Under the pieces are notes generated by a model that worked only from the letters and a program-made list of their open reading frames with translations, made no database searches and was not told the DNA's origin. The translations under genes were made by a program, and so were the position numbers. Positions 60,681-64,000 of a DNA stretch of 64,000 nt are shown here, piece after piece. The stretch's first letter is position 1. Each line of letters begins with the position of its first letter. Source of the stretch: an uncultured SAR116 cluster alpha proteobacterium (lineage in GTDB: Bacteria; Pseudomonadota; Alphaproteobacteria; Puniceispirillales; Puniceispirillaceae). Where the stretch lies: positions 1 to 64,000 of the forward strand of contig CABYIQ010000001.1 of the NCBI GenBank assembly GCA_902518965.1, in the 5' to 3' direction.

Positions 60681-61664
60681 TTACAGCCCGGTTTCGATCA
60701 AGGTAACGCCTGTTGTTTTCCGGGCTGTCAAAGCGCGAAACGCATCAGCTGTCTGGTTCAAATTAAATCGCTGATTAATGGAAACTTTTATTTTTTCAGC
60801 GCGCAGCATGGAAAATAAATTTTTTGCTGAAGCCGCTAGCTGTTTTTCTGTAGCAATGTACGTCGCTAATGTTGGGCGCTGCGCATATAGAGACCCGTTT
60901 GCAGCCAGGTCACCAAGCTTAAAGTCTGATGCGAGGCCACTCGACTGGCCAAATGAGATAAAATGACCGAGATTTTCGATCACTTTAAGCGACCCCGGAT
61001 AGGTGTCTTTACCAACTGAATCATAGACGGCCCGAACGCCTTTACCGTCTGTAATTTCCATGACCACATCCACAAAATCCTCATCTGTATAATTGATAAC
61101 ATGCGCATAGCCTGCCTGTTTTGCCAATTCGACTTTTTCAGCTGTCCCGGCCGTTCCGATTGCTGTTACGCCCATAGCGTTCATCCACTGTCCTGCCAGT
61201 AAACCTACCCCGCCTGCTGCCGCATGAAACAGCACCGTGTCACCAGCCTGTAAAGGTACAGACTGATTCAGAAGGTATTCTACCGTCATGCCCTTTAGTA
61301 GTGAGGCAGCTGCCATATCATCACTGATATCGTCAGGCAGTTTGACAACCCGGTTTGCTGGGATTGCCCGTTCTTCAGCAAAAGCTCCTACATGCATCGG
61401 ATAGCCCACCCGATCTCCTTCAGACAGGTCTGAGACCCCTTCGCCAACAGCGATCACGCGGCCAGCTGCTTCATTCCCTGGCACAAAAACATCGTTTTCT
61501 GGAAACGGATAAACACCAGATGTCTGATAAACGTCCAGAAAGTTTAACCCCATTTTTGTCTGTGAAACAACAATCTCACCAGCACCAGCGGTTGGGGTTG
61601 ATCTATCCCTGACTTCCAAAACATCTGCATTTCCCGGTGTTGCTGCGCAAACAAAACGTCCCAT
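60681..61664 (-). CDS. Zinc-free quinone oxidoreductase (MDR family)
   Basis: A 327-residue medium-chain reductase, like NADPH:quinone reductase (Qor). LFHAAAGGVGLLAGQWMNAMG is the nucleotide motif, and DVYQTSGVYPFPENDVFVPGNEAAG is the expected N-terminal block. No zinc-binding cysteine pattern is evident. An AGAGGT ribosome-binding site supports the ATG at 61664 rather than 61685. Stands alone, convergent with the flavin reductase. Confidence 0.87.
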   Translation of the reverse strand: MGRFVCAATPGNADVLEVRDRSTPTAGAGEIVVSQTKMGLNFLDVYQTSGVYPFPENDVFVPGNEAAGRVIAVGEGVSDLSEGDRVGYPMHVGAFAEERAIPANRVVKLPDDISDDMAAASLLKGMTVEYLLNQSVPLQAGDTVLFHAAAGGVGLLAGQWMNAMGVTAIGTAGTAEKVELAKQAGYAHVINYTDEDFVDVVMEITDGKGVRAVYDSVGKDTYPGSLKVIENLGHFISFGQSSGLASDFKLGDLAANGSLYAQRPTLATYIATEKQLAASAKNLFSMLRAEKIKVSINQRFNLNQTADAFRALTARKTTGVTLIETGL

Positions 61665-61884
61665 ATTGACCTCTTTTCCTTGCATGTCTGTTATGCTTAA
61701 ATGCTATCTTATGCATTAAAATATAGGCTCAGGGGCTGAAAAGTCACGAGCAAAATGCACCATCTTTCGTTTCATTCCCAAATCTCTTTCGACAGGCTTT
61801 TTACTTGTCATAACAGCATTTTATTCGGCACACTGAGCGTCATAATCTTCATAATTTAGCAGGCCAGGTGAGACAAACATAAAT

Positions 61885-63060
61885 ATGCAACAGACTAGTG
61901 AACGTGCTCATCATCTGAAATCCAGCCTGATAAGAGATGTAGCTGAAAAAGGCATGCAGATGCAGGACATTCTGCCCCTGTGGTTTGGAGAAGGACAATG
62001 GCCGACATCACAGATAGCGATCGAGGCAGTCCAGAATGCCCTTCAGACAGGGGATCATTTCTATCAGCCAAATAATGGCAAGCCTCGACTCCGGTCTGCG
62101 CTGGCGCATTATATGAACGGATTTTACGGCACGAGTAAAACTAAACAGAACATCACTGTAACCGCTTCTGGCATGCAGGGTCTGGCCCTGACCGCCCTTG
62201 CTCTCATAGACAGTGGTGACCGTGTTGTGTGTATTGACCCAGTCTGGCCAAATCTGGGCGAAAGTTTCAAAATTGCGGGAGGTCAGATTGACTCAACAAC
62301 CTTGATTGCACGTGATGGGCGTTGGCATCTGGACATGGAACAGCTTCTAGCAAAGCTGACTAATAAAACCAAGGTGCTTTTGATTAACTCACCAAACAAT
62401 CCTACAGGTTGGGTCTGCTCTGCTGAGGAACAAAAGATCATTTTAGATCATTGCCGCAAACAGGGAATTTGGATTGTGTCTGATGATGTATATGCACGGC
62501 TTTATCAACATGGTTCTCTAGCGCCAGGGTTTCAGCATCTGGCCAATGCGGATGATTTGCTCATTTCAATCAACAGTTTTTCAAAAGCTTGGTCAATGAC
62601 AGGCTGGCGTCTAGGTTGGATAACCGCGCCAGCTGCCCTTGAAAAGACTTTTGCTCATCTGACTGAATTTAACATTGCCTGTCCGGCCGGTTTTATTCAG
62701 GAGGCAGGTCTTGCGATGATCGAACAAGGAGAGGCAGAGGTCAGCCTGCTGCAACACAGGTTAAGTAAAGCACTCACGCTCACCCGTTCCCGCCTGAAAC
62801 ACTTAGCGGGTGTTTCATTTATTGAGCCCGACGGTGCGTTTTACTGTTTTTTTTCTGTACGAGGCTTAACAGACAGTCTGGCTTTCGCGCATGCTATCCT
62901 AGAACAGACAAAGGTAGGGCTAGCCCCCGGGCTCGCTTTTGGGCCGGCTGGTGAGGGATATCTGCGGCTGTGTTATGCGCAAGATGAACAGATCCTGAAT
63001 GAGGCTTTTGACAGACTGGACAAAGGTTTTAACGCAGTCAGAAACTCGCTACTGGAGTGA
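61885..63060 (+). CDS. Class I/II pyridoxal-phosphate aminotransferase
   Basis: A 391-residue fold-type I aminotransferase. INSPNNPTGWVCSAEE and the Schiff-base lysine in INSFSKAWSMTGWRLGWI are intact, and VSDDVYARLY holds the cofactor Asp and Tyr. It is of the aspartate-aminotransferase-like group; amino donor and acceptor cannot be read. GGTGAG lies upstream. Followed after 34 bases by a malate/lactate-type dehydrogenase on the same strand. Confidence 0.88.
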   Translation: MQQTSERAHHLKSSLIRDVAEKGMQMQDILPLWFGEGQWPTSQIAIEAVQNALQTGDHFYQPNNGKPRLRSALAHYMNGFYGTSKTKQNITVTASGMQGLALTALALIDSGDRVVCIDPVWPNLGESFKIAGGQIDSTTLIARDGRWHLDMEQLLAKLTNKTKVLLINSPNNPTGWVCSAEEQKIILDHCRKQGIWIVSDDVYARLYQHGSLAPGFQHLANADDLLISINSFSKAWSMTGWRLGWITAPAALEKTFAHLTEFNIACPAGFIQEAGLAMIEQGEAEVSLLQHRLSKALTLTRSRLKHLAGVSFIEPDGAFYCFFSVRGLTDSLAFAHAILEQTKVGLAPGLAFGPAGEGYLRLCYAQDEQILNEAFDRLDKGFNAVRNSLLE

Positions 63061-63094
63061 TGAATAATATATATTTGGAAAAAATGAGTCACAG

Positions 63095-64000
63095 ATGCTG
63101 ATTAGAGTAAATGAAATAACATCCTGGTTGACAGACATCTTTGCAACAGCTGGCTGTCCTAATGAAGAAGCATGTCTTATTGCTGTCCACCTTGTTGATG
63201 CGGATGCAAGCGGCCATCCCAGCCACGGCATTGTCAGGGTTCCCCGCTATATTGATTATATCCATGCGGGAACAGTCCGCCCTGTTTGTGCATATAAAAC
63301 TTTGGTTGACTCCGAAACGCTATGTCTTATTGATGGTCAGTACAGCTTTGGTCAGGTACTAGGTCATCATGTGGTCAACCGGGCAGAGAATATGTGCCAA
63401 AAAAATGGTCTTGGCATCATTGCGCTGCGTAACGCGGGTCATCTGGGGCGGATAGGCGGCTGGGCAGAACTGCTGGCAGATAAAGGTCTTATCTCTATTC
63501 ATTTTGTCACTGTCGCAGGTTCAAGAATTGTTGCCCCTTTTGGCGGTAAGCAGGCGCGCATTTCAACCGCACCTGTGGCGATTGGTGTGCCGCATCAAGC
63601 AGGGGATAATGAGACACAGCATTTTATTCTTGATTTTGCCACCAGCCGAGTTGCTGAGGGGAAAATATTGGTCAGCCAAAAAACCGGATCAACTTTGCCA
63701 GCAGACGCTATGGTTGATGAAACAGGCGCAGATTCAAAAATTCCAAAAACCATTTATGGCGCAACAGCTACAACAGATGTCCCAGATCCGCGTGCAGGCA
63801 AAGGTGCAATTCAGACATTCGGTCAGCATAAGGGGTCTGGTCTTGGGCTGGCCTGCGAGCTACTAGCAGGTGCTTTAACAGGCGCCGGAACAAACGCCTG
63901 TGACCGGCCATTTTGTAATGGCATGCTGTCCATTATTCTTGACCCAGAAAAGCTTAACACAGATGACCAGATCGCTGCTGAAATATCAGATTTCATTACC
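63095..64000 (+). CDS. Malate/L-lactate dehydrogenase-family protein (cut by window end)
   Basis: About 302 codons are visible; the gene runs off the window, so the track does not list it. ASGHPSHGIVRVPRYIDY, ALRNAGHLGRIGGWAELLAD and QHKGSGLGLACELLAGALTG identify the Ldh2/YlbC family, whose members include ureidoglycolate dehydrogenase AllD, malate dehydrogenase and sulfolactate dehydrogenase. Starts with ATG at 63095. A link to the ureide pathway at 37-40 kb is possible but distant. Confidence 0.85.
   Translation, partial: MLIRVNEITSWLTDIFATAGCPNEEACLIAVHLVDADASGHPSHGIVRVPRYIDYIHAGTVRPVCAYKTLVDSETLCLIDGQYSFGQVLGHHVVNRAENMCQKNGLGIIALRNAGHLGRIGGWAELLADKGLISIHFVTVAGSRIVAPFGGKQARISTAPVAIGVPHQAGDNETQHFILDFATSRVAEGKILVSQKTGSTLPADAMVDETGADSKIPKTIYGATATTDVPDPRAGKGAIQTFGQHKGSGLGLACELLAGALTGAGTNACDRPFCNGMLSIILDPEKLNTDDQIAAEISDFIT

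Overview
The window reads as a chromosomal stretch of a free-living, probably marine alphaproteobacterium. The first genes are the conserved rpmH-rnpA-yidD-yidC block. The rest is dense with catabolic genes: protocatechuate 4,5-cleavage, purine oxidation, sugar-acid breakdown and unusual acyl-CoA chemistry, with solute-binding ABC transporters. Moderate GC and gene content resemble SAR116/Puniceispirillum-like genomes, but that placement is an impression, not a computation.

Layout. (1) 1-2.7 kb: yidC (cut by the window edge), yidD, rnpA, rpmH and a xanthine phosphoribosyltransferase. (2) 2.9-5 kb: tRNA-Arg(ACG), a secreted YHYH-domain protein, then a decayed second copy of the tRNA-Arg 3' part (exact offset 1095 bp), which looks like a small insertion or tandem duplication at a tRNA; then a DUF1772 membrane protein and a tiny membrane ORF. 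(3) 5.1-14 kb: an eight-gene minus-strand operon, ligA-ligB-ligC-ligU-ligI-ligK-ligJ-quiC, with a divergent LysR regulator. Together these would take 3-dehydroshikimate to protocatechuate and on to pyruvate and oxaloacetate. (4) 14-19 kb: a Liv-type ABC importer. (5) 19-29 kb: a minus-strand operon with AroQ (3-dehydroquinate dehydratase), CoA-transferase, acyl-CoA dehydrogenase, MaoC hydratase, two SDRs (one lacking YxxxK), Gfo/Idh, a PanE-like reductase, a TIM-barrel isomerase and an FAH-type hydratase, with a LacI regulator. AroQ feeds QuiC, so this may be a hydroaromatic (quinate/shikimate-like) funnel with a CoA-linked arm that I cannot match to a known pathway.

(6) 29.8-42 kb: purine catabolism. 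xdhABC, HIU hydrolase, membrane urate oxidase PuuD, a fused allantoinase/OHCU decarboxylase, ureidoglycine aminohydrolase and ureidoglycolate lyase are present, with a SsuABC/THI5-like importer in the middle. The allantoate-hydrolysing step is absent from the window. (7) 42-49.5 kb: a split ACAD10/11 (LvaC-LvaA-LvaB-like) module for 4-hydroxyacyl-CoAs, a free-methionine-sulfoxide reductase, a BKACE enzyme with a lambda-crystallin-like dehydrogenase, an SDR, and a phytanoyl-CoA dioxygenase coupled by ATGA to a 36-residue membrane ORF. (8) 49.5-64 kb: sugar-acid catabolism (UxaA, DenD-like, IlvD/Edd dehydratase, FAH hydrolase, two beta-hydroxyacid dehydrogenases, D-2-hydroxyacid dehydrogenase, SDR, TIM-barrel isomerase), containing an SDR gene with its middle deleted, then flavin reductase, quinone oxidoreductase, aminotransferase and a truncated malate/lactate-type dehydrogenase.

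The only regulators seen are the LysR and LacI proteins. No CRISPR array, prophage, transposase, rRNA or integrase was recognised. Start codons were moved from the ORF track where a ribosome-binding site, a coupled stop or family length argued for it.
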